DNA from: Polymorphospora lycopeni
GTDB lineage: Bacteria > Actinomycetota > Actinomycetes > Mycobacteriales > Micromonosporaceae
Reading direction: 5' to 3'
Length of the DNA: 64,000 nt
Assembly: GCF_042237075.1 (NCBI RefSeq)
Contig: NZ_JBCGDC010000031.1
Coordinates: 1 to 64,000, forward strand
Shown here: positions 34,083-43,773 of the stretch, piece after piece
Layout of the letters: each line of letters opens with the position of its first letter
How positions within the stretch are numbered: the stretch's first letter is position 1
Translations under genes and position numbers: made by a program
Notes under the pieces: generated by a model
Told to the model about the DNA's origin: nothing
The model's database searches: none
The model's input: only the letters and a program-made list of their open reading frames with translations

Positions 34083-35275
34083 CACGCGACCGGCATCGCT
34101 TCGATGCCGAAGGTGGCGGCGTCGTGTTTGAACTCCAGTTCCTCGAAGGTGTCGGCCAGTCGAAGGGTGGGGAGCCGCCGGATCAGGGTTCCGAGCGCGA
34201 TCTCGAGCTCCAGGCGGGCCAGGTTCTGACCGATGCACTGGTGGATGCCGTAGCCGAAGGCGACGTGGTGGCGGTTCGGGCGTTCGATGTCGAACCGGTG
34301 CGGCTCGGCGAAGACCTCGGGATCGTGGTTGGCCGCCGCGAGCAGGGCGATGATCCCGTCGCCGGCTCCGATCGGTGTCCCGTCGACGTCGATGTCCTCG
34401 GTTGCGACCCGCAGTGGGATCGAGTCCGCCACCGACAGCAGGCGCAGCAGTTCCTCGACGGCGGCGGGCATCAGTTCGGGGCGGGCCCGCAGCTTCGCCA
34501 GGTTATCGGGGTGTCGCAGCAGTTGTAGCGTGCCGAGCGCGATCATGCTGGTGGTCGTTTCGCGACCGGCGACGATGGTGATGCCGATCGTGGAGAGCAG
34601 TTCGTGGCGGGTCACCACACCGGTGTTCAGATGGTTGACGACCAGTTTGGACAGCAGGTCGTCGCCGGGCTCCCGCTCGCGCGCGCTGATCAGCTCGTCC
34701 AGCATTCTGAACATGCTTCCGAGGGCGGCGGTGACCTCTTCGGCGCTGCTGTTGCGGCCGCCGGAGATCCGGGTGACGTCGCGGAAGAACTCAAGATCGT
34801 CGGTCGGGGCGCCGAAGAGGCCGAGCACGGTGGTCGTCGATACGGCGTTGGCGAACACGGAGACGAGATCGACCGGCGGGCCGGCGGCGATCATGGCGTC
34901 GATCAGGTTGTCGACGGTGTGCTGGATGGCGGGACGCATGTCGCGGATCCGCTTGACGGTGAACTCCGCCTGCAGCATGCGTCGGTAGCGGGTGTGTTCC
35001 GGCGGGTCCGTACGGATGAACGGTCGGGACTTCGCGCCGGCCTCCTGCTCCCCGACGCCCATCGCCGGAAAGTTCGGGTGCCTGATGTCGGCACTTGCCC
35101 TGGGGTCGGACAGCAGCGCCCGTACGTCGGCGTACCGGGTGACGATCCACGGCTGCTTGCCGGTGGGTAGGGTCACCCGCGACACCGGCTCGGTGGCGCG
35201 CAACCCGGTGTAGCGGTCGGGCGGGCCGAACGGGCACTCCCGTGGCACCGGGAAGGCCGGCGGCGTGTCGGTCAT
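34079..35275 (-). CDS. Cytochrome P450 (CYP105-like)
   Basis: The 398-residue P450 has the I-helix GITIVAGRETTTSM (Arg replaces the His usual in AGHETT), the ExxR motif EELLRLLSV...LRVA region, and heme loop HHVAFGYGIHQCIGQNLARLE with Cys347. Length and motifs fit soluble bacterial CYP105-type enzymes; coelibactin-type clusters also carry a P450. It probably oxidises the assembled heterocyclic chain, by hydroxylation or thiazoline oxidation, but the site is unknown. Its ATG overlaps the preceding stop (ATGA). The electron partner, a ferredoxin, is not encoded nearby. Confidence 0.93.
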   Translation of the reverse strand: MTDTPPAFPVPRECPFGPPDRYTGLRATEPVSRVTLPTGKQPWIVTRYADVRALLSDPRASADIRHPNFPAMGVGEQEAGAKSRPFIRTDPPEHTRYRRMLQAEFTVKRIRDMRPAIQHTVDNLIDAMIAAGPPVDLVSVFANAVSTTTVLGLFGAPTDDLEFFRDVTRISGGRNSSAEEVTAALGSMFRMLDELISAREREPGDDLLSKLVVNHLNTGVVTRHELLSTIGITIVAGRETTTSMIALGTLQLLRHPDNLAKLRARPELMPAAVEELLRLLSVADSIPLRVATEDIDVDGTPIGAGDGIIALLAAANHDPEVFAEPHRFDIERPNRHHVAFGYGIHQCIGQNLARLELEIALGTLIRRLPTLRLADTFEELEFKHDAATFGIEAMPVAW

Positions 35276-37125
35276 CGGTGTTCTCCTTCTTCCTGCTCGG
35301 TGCGGGCCGCGGGCACCAGAACCCCGATCGGTGGGCCTTCGGTGGGCGACTGCGGCACGTCGCGCAGTTCCATTCGCGCCTCGGCGGCAATCTGCGCAAG
35401 GGTCACGGTGTGCCAGTGGTACTGGTCGGTGACGTCGCGGATCTGTGTGTCGCCGCGCGACACCCGCCATGTCGTGTGCAGTCGCATCCGATCGGCACCG
35501 TCGGGTTCGCCGGAGAACCACCACTCGTAGCTCTGGCGGCCGAGGTCGGCTCGGGCAAGTCGCGTCGGCGCAAGGATCACCGGCCGGTCGATGGCCATCA
35601 GTTCGACGACGATGCGGCCGTTCGGGGCGAGCCGCTCCGCGAGCCGGCGCCACAGCCGTACCCGGTCCTCCGTCGCCAGGTGACCGGCGACGCCGCAGAC
35701 GACAGCGGCGGCGATGACGTCTGGAAGTTCGATCTCGGGGGCGGCTTCGGCCGACACGGTGACCCGCCGGCGCAGATCGGGGTCGCGGTAGATCCGGCTG
35801 GTCAGCACGGCCCGCATCCCGGTGGCCGGCTCGTAGGCAAGGATCTCCAGGTCGGGGTGGGCGCGCGCGATCGCCTCGGTCACCAGTCCGGTGCCGGCGC
35901 CGATCTCGACCACCGGTCCGACGGCGGCGTCGATGCCGGACAGTGCCGCGACGACCGCGGGTGCGCTTCCTTCGGCGACGTGTGGCGCGGCGGCGAGGTC
36001 GAAGAACTCCGCGGTCGGTGAGTAGGGTTCGGTGCTGACCGTGCCGGCTGGTGCCCGCACCGCCTGATCGGAGCTGTCCGCGAGGTCGGCGATGGTGATG
36101 GTCTCCGGGGCGGCGGGACGGACCACTTCGGGTGGGCCGAGCCGGGCGGCCAGGTCGGACCAGATCCGGCATGCGGTGATGTCGAACTGGGCGGTGCGCA
36201 GCGGGTCGTCGCCCCGATGGATCGCGGCGGCGAACTCGCGCAGCGCCCGCCGGACCGCCTGTGGCCAGAGCCGGTCGAAGATGTCCTGCTGGGTGCAGGC
36301 CGCCGTGCCGGGTAGCAGCGCGGTGCTCGGCCGGCCCAGACGGTCGCCGGCGAACACCAGCCGGTGGTCGGCGTCCCGGCCGACATGCAGCGTCGGAGTC
36401 CACAGCACCGGGCCGTGGGTGTCGGCGAGGGTCAGCGTCCCGGCCTCGGTGCCGACGCTGATCCGGTGCCACAGCAGGGCATGGTTGTCCCGGTCGGCCG
36501 GGTCGAGTTGGTGGTGCACGCGCAGGGTCAGTGGCACCCCGGCGAGCTGCCCGGTGACCGCGCGCAGCGGTCCGCCGGTGACGGCATCGTCGATCCGCCA
36601 GGGTCGCAGGCCGCCGAGCGCCCGGCCGAGAATGTCGACGAACGGGTAGAGCACGTGTACCGGGGTGGCCGCGTCGACGAACACCGGTCGTTGCCGGGCC
36701 CGCAGCCGGGCGGCGGCGGCGATGAACCGGGCTACCGGCTCGACGTGCCGGTAGTGGGCGTTGACCTGGTATTGCACGTTATGGCGGCGAGCCGTTTGGA
36801 GGCTGGCGACGAGTTCGTTGTGGTGCACCGGGTGCTCCTGCAGCACGTGCACCCCGCGGGCGAGCAGCGCCTGGGACAGGTCCGTGCCGACACCACCGGA
36901 GATGGTGGAGCCGACCGCGACACAGGCGACGTCGATGTCGTCGCCGACGCTGTCGAGGCTGTCGTGGTGGGCGACGCCGTACTGCCGCGCGAGCGTACGG
37001 GAGGCCTGCCCGCCGCGACTGAGGATGCCGGTCAGCACCAGGTCGGGAGCCAGGTCCGCGACCGCCTGCACGTAGAACCGACCGAAGTTGGTGCCGCAGA
37101 CCAGCACCCGTAGCGGTGTGGTCAC
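35272..37125 (-). CDS. Thiazolinyl imide reductase fused to a methyltransferase
   Basis: Residues 1-~350 of this 617-residue protein are an Irp3/PchG-type thiazolinyl imide reductase: RVLVCGTNFGRFYVQAV (NADPH-binding start), VACVAVGSTISGG, LQEHPVHHNEL, VNAHYRHVEPVARFIAAA, then PVHVLYPFVDILGRALGGLRPW. These reduce one thiazoline to thiazolidine on the carrier domain. Residues ~370-610 are a SAM methyltransferase (VVEIGAGTG near residue 405) paralogous to the free enzyme at 32532-33263. Known Irp3/PchG proteins are single-domain, so the fusion suggests that reduction and N-methylation act in sequence at the same ring. The GTG at 37125 overlaps the reductase gene upstream (GTGA) and follows GGAAGGAAG. 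Confidence 0.88.
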   Translation of the reverse strand: MTTPLRVLVCGTNFGRFYVQAVADLAPDLVLTGILSRGGQASRTLARQYGVAHHDSLDSVGDDIDVACVAVGSTISGGVGTDLSQALLARGVHVLQEHPVHHNELVASLQTARRHNVQYQVNAHYRHVEPVARFIAAAARLRARQRPVFVDAATPVHVLYPFVDILGRALGGLRPWRIDDAVTGGPLRAVTGQLAGVPLTLRVHHQLDPADRDNHALLWHRISVGTEAGTLTLADTHGPVLWTPTLHVGRDADHRLVFAGDRLGRPSTALLPGTAACTQQDIFDRLWPQAVRRALREFAAAIHRGDDPLRTAQFDITACRIWSDLAARLGPPEVVRPAAPETITIADLADSSDQAVRAPAGTVSTEPYSPTAEFFDLAAAPHVAEGSAPAVVAALSGIDAAVGPVVEIGAGTGLVTEAIARAHPDLEILAYEPATGMRAVLTSRIYRDPDLRRRVTVSAEAAPEIELPDVIAAAVVCGVAGHLATEDRVRLWRRLAERLAPNGRIVVELMAIDRPVILAPTRLARADLGRQSYEWWFSGEPDGADRMRLHTTWRVSRGDTQIRDVTDQYHWHTVTLAQIAAEARMELRDVPQSPTEGPPIGVLVPAARTEQEEGEHR

Positions 37126-38252
37126 AGGCTTCCTTCCTCGGTGTCGGCGTCGTGCCCGCCCGACACGACCCGCAGCAGGCTCGGCTCGCCGGATGCGTGC
37201 AGTGCCGCGACGACCGCGCCCGGGTCGAGCACGTCGGCGGTGTAGTGCACGCCGCTGGGGACGTCACCGGCCTGCACGGCGACGGCGGCCAGGGCGCCGA
37301 CCAGCCCGGTGAGCCGATAGCTGCTCGGCACCCGCAGTACGGCGGTACGTTCCGCCGGCACACCGTCCCGGACGCCCCGCATGGTGAAGACCATCTGGTA
37401 GTACGGGCTGCGGCCGGCGAGATCGAGATCGGCTGCGCGGATCATCCGCCGGGCGAGATCGGCCCGGTCGGCGTTCTCGCGGGCGGCGACGGGCAGGGCG
37501 GCCAGCAGGTTGCGGACCTGCGGGCCCGGGTAGACGTTGAACCAGTCGACGTCGTGCAGGCGCAGTGACTGCGCCAGCCGGCGGGTCTCCGCGCTGAGGA
37601 ACGGTTGCAGGGCCACCGGTCCGGTGAACATCGGTGCGTCGGCGTCCTCGAGGGGACGCAGGATGCGCGACCGGGCTGCGCCGGCCCGCCAGGCGGCGTT
37701 CGCCTCACCGTATGCCTGGCCGCCGGCACCGCCGGTCTGCAGGGAGAGCATCATGTCGACGGCGACGACCGGGGAGCAGTGTTCGACACCGCCGACCCAG
37801 GCGGTGAGGGCGTCGGCCTTGTCGAACTCTTCGGTGGCGAGCCAGCGCGGCAGGATGCTGGACAGGCCGGGAAGGGTGCCGGCCGACAGCAGCACGGTCC
37901 GGTCGGTTCCGGCAAGGCCCCGGGCGGCCAGTGCCTCCTGGACCGGGTCGTCGCCGGCGACGTCGACGCAGTGCGCCCCGGCGGTCAGGGCCGCGGCTGC
38001 GACGGTCTCCTTCAGTTCGTACGTCGGCCCGGCACAGTTGACCACTAGCGTGCACCCGGCACAGAACGTGGCGAGGGCGACCGGGTCCCGCACGTCCACC
38101 TCGACGGTGGTGGCACCGGGCAGGTCGGCGGCGAGCCGGTGCAGGGGCTCGCGGCGGCGGGCGCCGAGCCGCAGCGGTCCGGCGCCGAGCCGGTGCAGGT
38201 GCGCGGTGGCGGCGGCGCCGACCGATCCGGTGGCGCCCAGGATCCCGATCAT
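37122..38252 (-). CDS. Saccharopine-dehydrogenase-like NAD(P)-binding reductase
   Basis: In this 376-residue protein the N-terminal Rossmann motif MIGILGATGSVGAAATAHL is followed by VVNCAGPTYELKETVAAAALTAGAHCVDVAGD, typical of the saccharopine dehydrogenase NADP-binding family. The C-terminal part is less conserved, as in trans-acting enoyl-reductase-like relatives. In a metallophore pathway it could reduce an imine or a tethered acyl group. Standard thiazoline pathways do not need it, so its substrate is open. It is coupled by ATGA to the NRPS gene and by GTGA to the imide reductase-methyltransferase gene, so it belongs to the biosynthetic operon. Confidence 0.75.
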   Translation of the reverse strand: MIGILGATGSVGAAATAHLHRLGAGPLRLGARRREPLHRLAADLPGATTVEVDVRDPVALATFCAGCTLVVNCAGPTYELKETVAAAALTAGAHCVDVAGDDPVQEALAARGLAGTDRTVLLSAGTLPGLSSILPRWLATEEFDKADALTAWVGGVEHCSPVVAVDMMLSLQTGGAGGQAYGEANAAWRAGAARSRILRPLEDADAPMFTGPVALQPFLSAETRRLAQSLRLHDVDWFNVYPGPQVRNLLAALPVAARENADRADLARRMIRAADLDLAGRSPYYQMVFTMRGVRDGVPAERTAVLRVPSSYRLTGLVGALAAVAVQAGDVPSGVHYTADVLDPGAVVAALHASGEPSLLRVVSGGHDADTEEGSL

Positions 38253-41200
38253 CGGGTCACCGCGCCGTCGGTGATCTCGCTGAGCAGCTTGACGATGCCT
38301 GGGGCGTGTGCCACGTCGATGCAACTGAAGTGGTCGCCGGGTACGTCGACGATGCGTAGGTCGCCGAGGCAGAGTTCAGCCCAGTGCTGGGTGACCGCGT
38401 CGCGGCTGCCGGGGAACGGGTACGCGCCGCTGTGCCGCAGGAAGGTGATGTCGCCGGCGTACGGTTCGGGGTCGTACCGGGTGATGGCGAACACGCTCTG
38501 CCGGAAGGTGCGGAACAGCCGCATCATGTGTTCGGGTTCGTACATGCCGGCCGAGGCGGGTACGGCGGCGCACATGCGGGCGATCCGCTGCTCGCGGGGT
38601 GTCGCGGCGAGTGCCCGGAAGGCGGCGGCGACGTCGGCGTGCTCGCCGGTGAGGTCGGCGAAGCCGCCGTCACGCATCACGCCGGGGCTTCCGGCCAAGA
38701 CCGCGTCGGCGGCCCGTGCGACGACCAGTTCGTCGGCCGGGAAGCCGATGTCGGCCGGGGCGATGCCCATCATGACGGCGAACGAGTACTCCGACAGCAG
38801 TTCGTCGTCGAGCCGGAACCGGGGGCTGTGGCTGCTGATGGCGGTGAGGGTGGCGACGTTCGCTCCCGCTTCGGCCAGGCCGCGGGCGACCTCGGTGGCG
38901 ATCAGCCCGCCGAGGCAGTAGCCGACGAGGTGCAGCTCCCGCGCGTCGAGGTCGAGGATGGACCGTACGTAGTCGCTGGCGATGCGTTCGATCAGCCCGC
39001 CCGGTTCGGCGTCGAGGTAGGTGCGCAGGTGCGGCACCTCCAGCCCGACGACGGTGCCGGTGCCGGCGGAGCGGCGCCGCAGTTCGGTGATCACCGCCCG
39101 GTAGGGCATGACCGTGCCGGTTCCGGCGTGTACCAGGACGGTGACCGGGTCGCTGCCGGAGCCGTGCAGACGGACGAGTGGTGAGGTGCGCTGCGGGGTG
39201 TCCGAAGCATCGTCGGAGGTGTCGGAGGCGGTGACGCTACGCAGGTAGCCGGCGAGCGCCGCGATGGTGGGTTGGCGCAGCATGTGCCGCAGCACCACCT
39301 CCCATTCGAGGGCGACGACGTCGGGGACGCGTTCGCGCAGCAGGCCGACGAGGCGGGCGACCAGCAGGGAGTCGCCGCCGAGGGCGAAGAAGTCGTCGTG
39401 GCGGCCGACGTACTCGCGGTCGAGCAGTTCCGCCCAGAGTGCGGCGAGCTGCCGTTCCAGGGCGTCGACCGGCTCCGCGGCGACCGCGGCGGTCTGCTGC
39501 CCGCTGTCGGTGGTGGGCAGCCAGCCGCGGAGCCGGTTGCGGTCGATCTTGCCGTTGCTGGTCAGTGGTAGTGCGTCGACGAGTTGCCAGACGCCGGGCA
39601 CCATGTATTCGGGCAGCCGGGTGGCGGTGTGCCGGGCCAGGCCGGCGGCGGTCAGTGGGGTGCGGGTGGTCTTGACCCGGGCCAGGAAGAGCTGCTGGCC
39701 GGTGGGGTGCAGCGGCTCGCCAGTTTCGGGCAGGCTGGTGACGAGGTCGGCGCCGGCCTGCGCGAGCAGCGCCCGCCACTGCGGCTCGGTGAGGAACGAC
39801 TGGCCGTTGTCGGCGCGGACGTCGGTGAACGGGCCCGCCGTGGCTTCCAGGAACTCCATCGAGACGAGCAGGGCGGGGTCGGCGTCGCGGGTCTGTTCCA
39901 TGACGACCAGCCAGCCGCCGGGGGCGAGCAGCGCGGTCAGACGGTCGAGCGCCGCCGCGGCATCCTGCGCGGTGTGCAGGTGGTTGGGGCAGATGACCAC
40001 GTCGGCGCTGTTGGGCGGTAGCCCCTGCGCTCGCGGGTCGGCCCGCAGGTCGAAGCGGGCGTAGCGGATCCAGGGATGGTGGGCGAACTGCTCGCGGGCC
40101 TCGTGGAGGAAGAACGTCGACGGGTCGGTGAACAGGTAGTCGGGGGCGTACTCCGCCAGAGCGGGGGCGAGGACGCTGGTGGTACCGGCCACGCCCCCGC
40201 CGACCTCGAGGATGCGCAGCGGCTGGTCGTCGACATGCTGTTCGGCTATCCGCCGCAGGGCGACGACGACGGCCTGGTGCAGGTGGGCGACGGCGAGGTT
40301 GTCCCGGTAGGCGGCGGCCATCGCGTCGGCCCGGGCGCCGGGGAAGAGCAGGGCACGGATGTCGACGGTGCCGGCGACGAGGGCGGGCAGCCGCTCGGTG
40401 CAGACGCGGACCGCGTCGATGAGGTCGGTGCTGTAGTCGACGCGACGCTCGGCTTCGGCGAGTCGCTGCCACGCCCGGTCGAGGGCGTCGGAGGTGGGGG
40501 CGCGGAGATCCGTGTGGCGCCCGTCGTCGTCGTGGGTCAGACGTCCGGCGTCGACCAGTGCGGCGAGCCAGCGCCGCACGATGGGCCGGGTCGTCGGGGT
40601 GGCGGAAAGAGCGGTACAGGCGTCCTCGACGCTGTGCCGGGCGCCGGCGGTGGCGATGCCGGCGTCGCGCAGGGTGCCGGCCATCGCGGTGAGCCCGACG
40701 TCGGACAGCGCGGCCTGGAAAGCGGCCAGCGCGTCCGGATCCACGCCGGCCTGGGCGGCGCGGGAGACGGCGGCCGCGGCGGTGCGGATCTGGTCGGCTC
40801 CGGTGGCGGCGGCCGGGTCTGGGGCGCCGGTGGTCGGTTCGACGAAGGCGGCGAGCCGCTTGCCGGCCGGGTGGTCGGTGTCGACGAGCACGGTGGCGTG
40901 GGCAACGCCGGGATGGGCCTGGATCGCGGCCTCGACCTCGGCGAGTTCGATCCGGTATCCGCGGATCTTGACCTGGTCGTCCTCGCGTCCGAGGAACTCG
41001 ATCGTTCCGTCCGGCCAGTACCGCCCCAGGTCGCCGGTGCGGTAGAGACGTTCGCCGCTGTCCGGGTGGGTGAGGAAACGTTCGGCGGTTCGCTGCGGGT
41101 CGTGGTAGTAGCCGAGGGCCACTCCCGCTCCGCCGATGTAGAGTTCGCCGGCGGTCCATTCGGGCCGGTCGCGCAGGTGTCCGTCGAGGACGTGGAACGT

Positions 41201-43732
41201 CTGGTTGGTCAGCGGTAGCCCGTACGGGATGCTGGGCCGGTCGTGGTCGACCTCGTCGATGGGATGCCAGATGGACCAGATCGACCCTTCCGTGGCGCCG
41301 CCGAGGCTGACCACCCGCAGCCCGGGTACGGCGGCGCGGATCGCGTCGGGCAGGTTCACCGGGATCCAGTCGCCGGAGAGCATGGCCAGTCGCAGCGACG
41401 GCAGCCGCAGGCCCGGGACGGCCCGCAGGTAGTCGTGCAGCATCTGCAGCTGGCCGGGCACCGAGTTCCAGATGGTCACGTCATGGCGGTCGACGAGGTC
41501 GGCCCAGTGTGACGGGTCGCCGCGGCGGTCGGCGTCGGGCAGCACGAGCCGGCCTCCGGCGGCCAGCGGGCCGAAGATGTCGTACACGGACAGGTCGAAG
41601 CCGAGGCTGGCGAGGCCGAGAACGGTGTCGTCGGGACCGACGGCGAAGCGGCGGTTGATGTCGTCGATGGTGTTGCGCGCCGCCCGATGGCTGATCATGA
41701 CGCCCTTGGGTACGCCGGTGGACCCGGACGTGTAGATCACGTAGGCGAGGTCGTCGGGGCCGGAGGTCGTCGAGCCGGGCACGGGAACGCTGTCCGGTTC
41801 GATGTCGTCGACGGCGAGGTGGGTGACGGTGTCCGGCCACTGCGCGGCGTCGGCCAGCCAGGACTGGGTGAGCGCGGTGCGCACGCCCGCGTCGGTGAGG
41901 ATCGCGTTGCGGCGGGCGGCCGGCTGGGTGGTGTCCACCGGCAGGTAGGCGCCGCCGGCGAGCAGGGTGCCGAGAACGGCGACAATCTGTTCCCAGCCCT
42001 TGTCCATGAGCACCGCGACCGGTTCGGTGGGACGCAGGCCGGCGGTGGTGAGCCGGCCGGCGACGGCGGTGGCGCGGTCCAGCAGTTCGCGGTAGGTCAG
42101 CTCGCGTTCCCCGGTGACGACCGAGATGCGGTCCGGGGTGCGACGGGCCTGTGCGACGACCTCGTCGTGCAGCAGGCCGTCGGGCACCGGCCCGGCGGTG
42201 GCGTTGCCCCGGTGGCGCCGCTCGACCTGGCCGGCCGGCAACCGGACCGGCCCGGCCTCCCGCCATGGCCCGTCCTGTTCCGCGAGGCGAATGACCAGGT
42301 CGGCCCAGGCGGCGAAGGCGTCGTCGACGAGGCCGGCGGGCAGCACCCCGTCGCGGACGTCCCAGGACAGGGCGAGACTGTCACCGCGGGGCATGACCTG
42401 GCAGTCGATCCAGACCTGGGGGGTCTGGCTGATGGCGTAACCGACGGCGCCGCGATCGGGTGCCGGGGCGGGGGTGTCGAGGGTACTGGTGAAGACGACC
42501 GGCAGCAGGGGCCGGCTGCCGGTGCGCCTGCCGAGTTCGGCCAGTATCTCGCTGCCGGTGAAGAGGCTGTGCGACAGGTCCTCCAGCAGTTGCCCGCTGA
42601 GGTCGGCGGTGAGCTGGGCGAACGGCCGCGGTTCGGTGAGGTCGACGGCGAGCGGTTCGACGACGGTGAAGTCGCCGATGACGGCGTCGACTCCGGGGTG
42701 CAGCGGCAGCCGCTGGAAGGCGGGGATGTTGAGGGTGAACCGTGGGCTGCGGCTCCACCGGCCGATCACCTCGGCGTACGCGGTGAGCAGCGTGGCGGAG
42801 GCGGTGACCTGGTGGCGGGCGGCGCGTTCCCGCAGTCCGGTCCAGGTTCGCGGGGTCAGTAGCCGTTCCAGACGTCGGAAGCGGACCGGGCCGGTCTCGG
42901 GACGGTGGTCGGTGACCGGCAGGTCGGGTGCGGGTGGCAGATCGTCGAGGCGGCGCAGCCAGTACTGCCGGTCACGGTCGTAGGCCGGGGTCTCGGTGAC
43001 CCGGCGGCGGCCGATGAGGTAGTCGCGGTAGGTGACCTCCAGCGGGTCAAGGGTGGTCTCCGGGTCGGCGTACAGCCGGTCGAACTCGGTGACCAGCAGT
43101 TGCACGCTGGCGTAGTCGACGATGAGCAGGTCCAGGGACAGATGCAGCACCGCGCGGCCGTCGGCGCGGGTCAGGTGCAGGGCGAACAGCGGCCAGCGGT
43201 CGGTCTGGGCCACCCGGTGGGACAGCCGCTCGCGTAGGTCGCGCAGATGTGTGTCGACGGTGGCGGCGTCACGGCCGCGCAGGTCGGTGACGTCGATGCG
43301 GTACGGGGGCGGGTCGGCGAGCACGACCTGGTATCCGTCGGGGTGGACGACGGCGCGCAGCATGTCGTGCCGGGCGACGAGGCGGTCCCAGGTCTGCTGA
43401 ACCCGCTGCGGGTCGAGGTCCGGGTAGTCGTATTCGACGTAGGCGTGGCAGGCGACGCCGCCGTACTCGTAGTGCGGGCCGCGTCCGACGAGGTACGCGG
43501 CCTGCAGGTCGGACAGCGGGAAGGGTTCGTGTCGCCCGGCCGGGTCGGGGGTGATGTGTACCTGGTCGGAGCGCCGCAGGTGGTCGCGGATCGCGTCGCG
43601 GTGTTGGCGTACGGCCGCCCGTCGCTGTTCGGTGAACGTTCCCTTCGGGGCGCGGAAGCGCAGGTCGTCCCCTTCCAGCCACAGGGTCACGCCTTCGGCG
43701 TTCAGTTCGGAGATCAGTTCGTCGACGTCCAT
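38249..43732 (-). CDS. NRPS: docking-Cy-A(MT-like)-PCP-TE, cysteine-specific terminating module
   Basis: Order in 1827 residues: TubC-type N-terminal docking domain (1-50, DELISELNAEGVTLWLEGD); heterocyclisation domain with DxxxxDxxS (Asp201, Asp206, Ser209); adenylation domain (A3 near 661) whose specificity residues read D-L-Y-N-M-S-L-I-W, the cysteine code seen in yersiniabactin-type A domains; a ~400-residue MT-like insert between A8 and A9 with a modified motif I (LEVGGGVAGTT, near 1172); PCP (GGDS, Ser1455); thioesterase (~1575-1827) with GYCLGG, i.e. Cys1606 in place of the usual Ser, and GDHF His near 1800. It should add and cyclise the last cysteine, possibly modify its alpha-carbon, and release the chain. 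Start ATG 43732 (GGAG upstream). First gene of a seven-gene operon. Confidence 0.95.
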   Translation of the reverse strand: MDVDELISELNAEGVTLWLEGDDLRFRAPKGTFTEQRRAAVRQHRDAIRDHLRRSDQVHITPDPAGRHEPFPLSDLQAAYLVGRGPHYEYGGVACHAYVEYDYPDLDPQRVQQTWDRLVARHDMLRAVVHPDGYQVVLADPPPYRIDVTDLRGRDAATVDTHLRDLRERLSHRVAQTDRWPLFALHLTRADGRAVLHLSLDLLIVDYASVQLLVTEFDRLYADPETTLDPLEVTYRDYLIGRRRVTETPAYDRDRQYWLRRLDDLPPAPDLPVTDHRPETGPVRFRRLERLLTPRTWTGLRERAARHQVTASATLLTAYAEVIGRWSRSPRFTLNIPAFQRLPLHPGVDAVIGDFTVVEPLAVDLTEPRPFAQLTADLSGQLLEDLSHSLFTGSEILAELGRRTGSRPLLPVVFTSTLDTPAPAPDRGAVGYAISQTPQVWIDCQVMPRGDSLALSWDVRDGVLPAGLVDDAFAAWADLVIRLAEQDGPWREAGPVRLPAGQVERRHRGNATAGPVPDGLLHDEVVAQARRTPDRISVVTGERELTYRELLDRATAVAGRLTTAGLRPTEPVAVLMDKGWEQIVAVLGTLLAGGAYLPVDTTQPAARRNAILTDAGVRTALTQSWLADAAQWPDTVTHLAVDDIEPDSVPVPGSTTSGPDDLAYVIYTSGSTGVPKGVMISHRAARNTIDDINRRFAVGPDDTVLGLASLGFDLSVYDIFGPLAAGGRLVLPDADRRGDPSHWADLVDRHDVTIWNSVPGQLQMLHDYLRAVPGLRLPSLRLAMLSGDWIPVNLPDAIRAAVPGLRVVSLGGATEGSIWSIWHPIDEVDHDRPSIPYGLPLTNQTFHVLDGHLRDRPEWTAGELYIGGAGVALGYYHDPQRTAERFLTHPDSGERLYRTGDLGRYWPDGTIEFLGREDDQVKIRGYRIELAEVEAAIQAHPGVAHATVLVDTDHPAGKRLAAFVEPTTGAPDPAAATGADQIRTAAAAVSRAAQAGVDPDALAAFQAALSDVGLTAMAGTLRDAGIATAGARHSVEDACTALSATPTTRPIVRRWLAALVDAGRLTHDDDGRHTDLRAPTSDALDRAWQRLAEAERRVDYSTDLIDAVRVCTERLPALVAGTVDIRALLFPGARADAMAAAYRDNLAVAHLHQAVVVALRRIAEQHVDDQPLRILEVGGGVAGTTSVLAPALAEYAPDYLFTDPSTFFLHEAREQFAHHPWIRYARFDLRADPRAQGLPPNSADVVICPNHLHTAQDAAAALDRLTALLAPGGWLVVMEQTRDADPALLVSMEFLEATAGPFTDVRADNGQSFLTEPQWRALLAQAGADLVTSLPETGEPLHPTGQQLFLARVKTTRTPLTAAGLARHTATRLPEYMVPGVWQLVDALPLTSNGKIDRNRLRGWLPTTDSGQQTAAVAAEPVDALERQLAALWAELLDREYVGRHDDFFALGGDSLLVARLVGLLRERVPDVVALEWEVVLRHMLRQPTIAALAGYLRSVTASDTSDDASDTPQRTSPLVRLHGSGSDPVTVLVHAGTGTVMPYRAVITELRRRSAGTGTVVGLEVPHLRTYLDAEPGGLIERIASDYVRSILDLDARELHLVGYCLGGLIATEVARGLAEAGANVATLTAISSHSPRFRLDDELLSEYSFAVMMGIAPADIGFPADELVVARAADAVLAGSPGVMRDGGFADLTGEHADVAAAFRALAATPREQRIARMCAAVPASAGMYEPEHMMRLFRTFRQSVFAITRYDPEPYAGDITFLRHSGAYPFPGSRDAVTQHWAELCLGDLRIVDVPGDHFSCIDVAHAPGIVKLLSEITDGAVTR

Positions 43733-43773
43733 CGGGCTCCGCTTCGTCGTCGCTACGGCGTCAGGCTGCGGCC

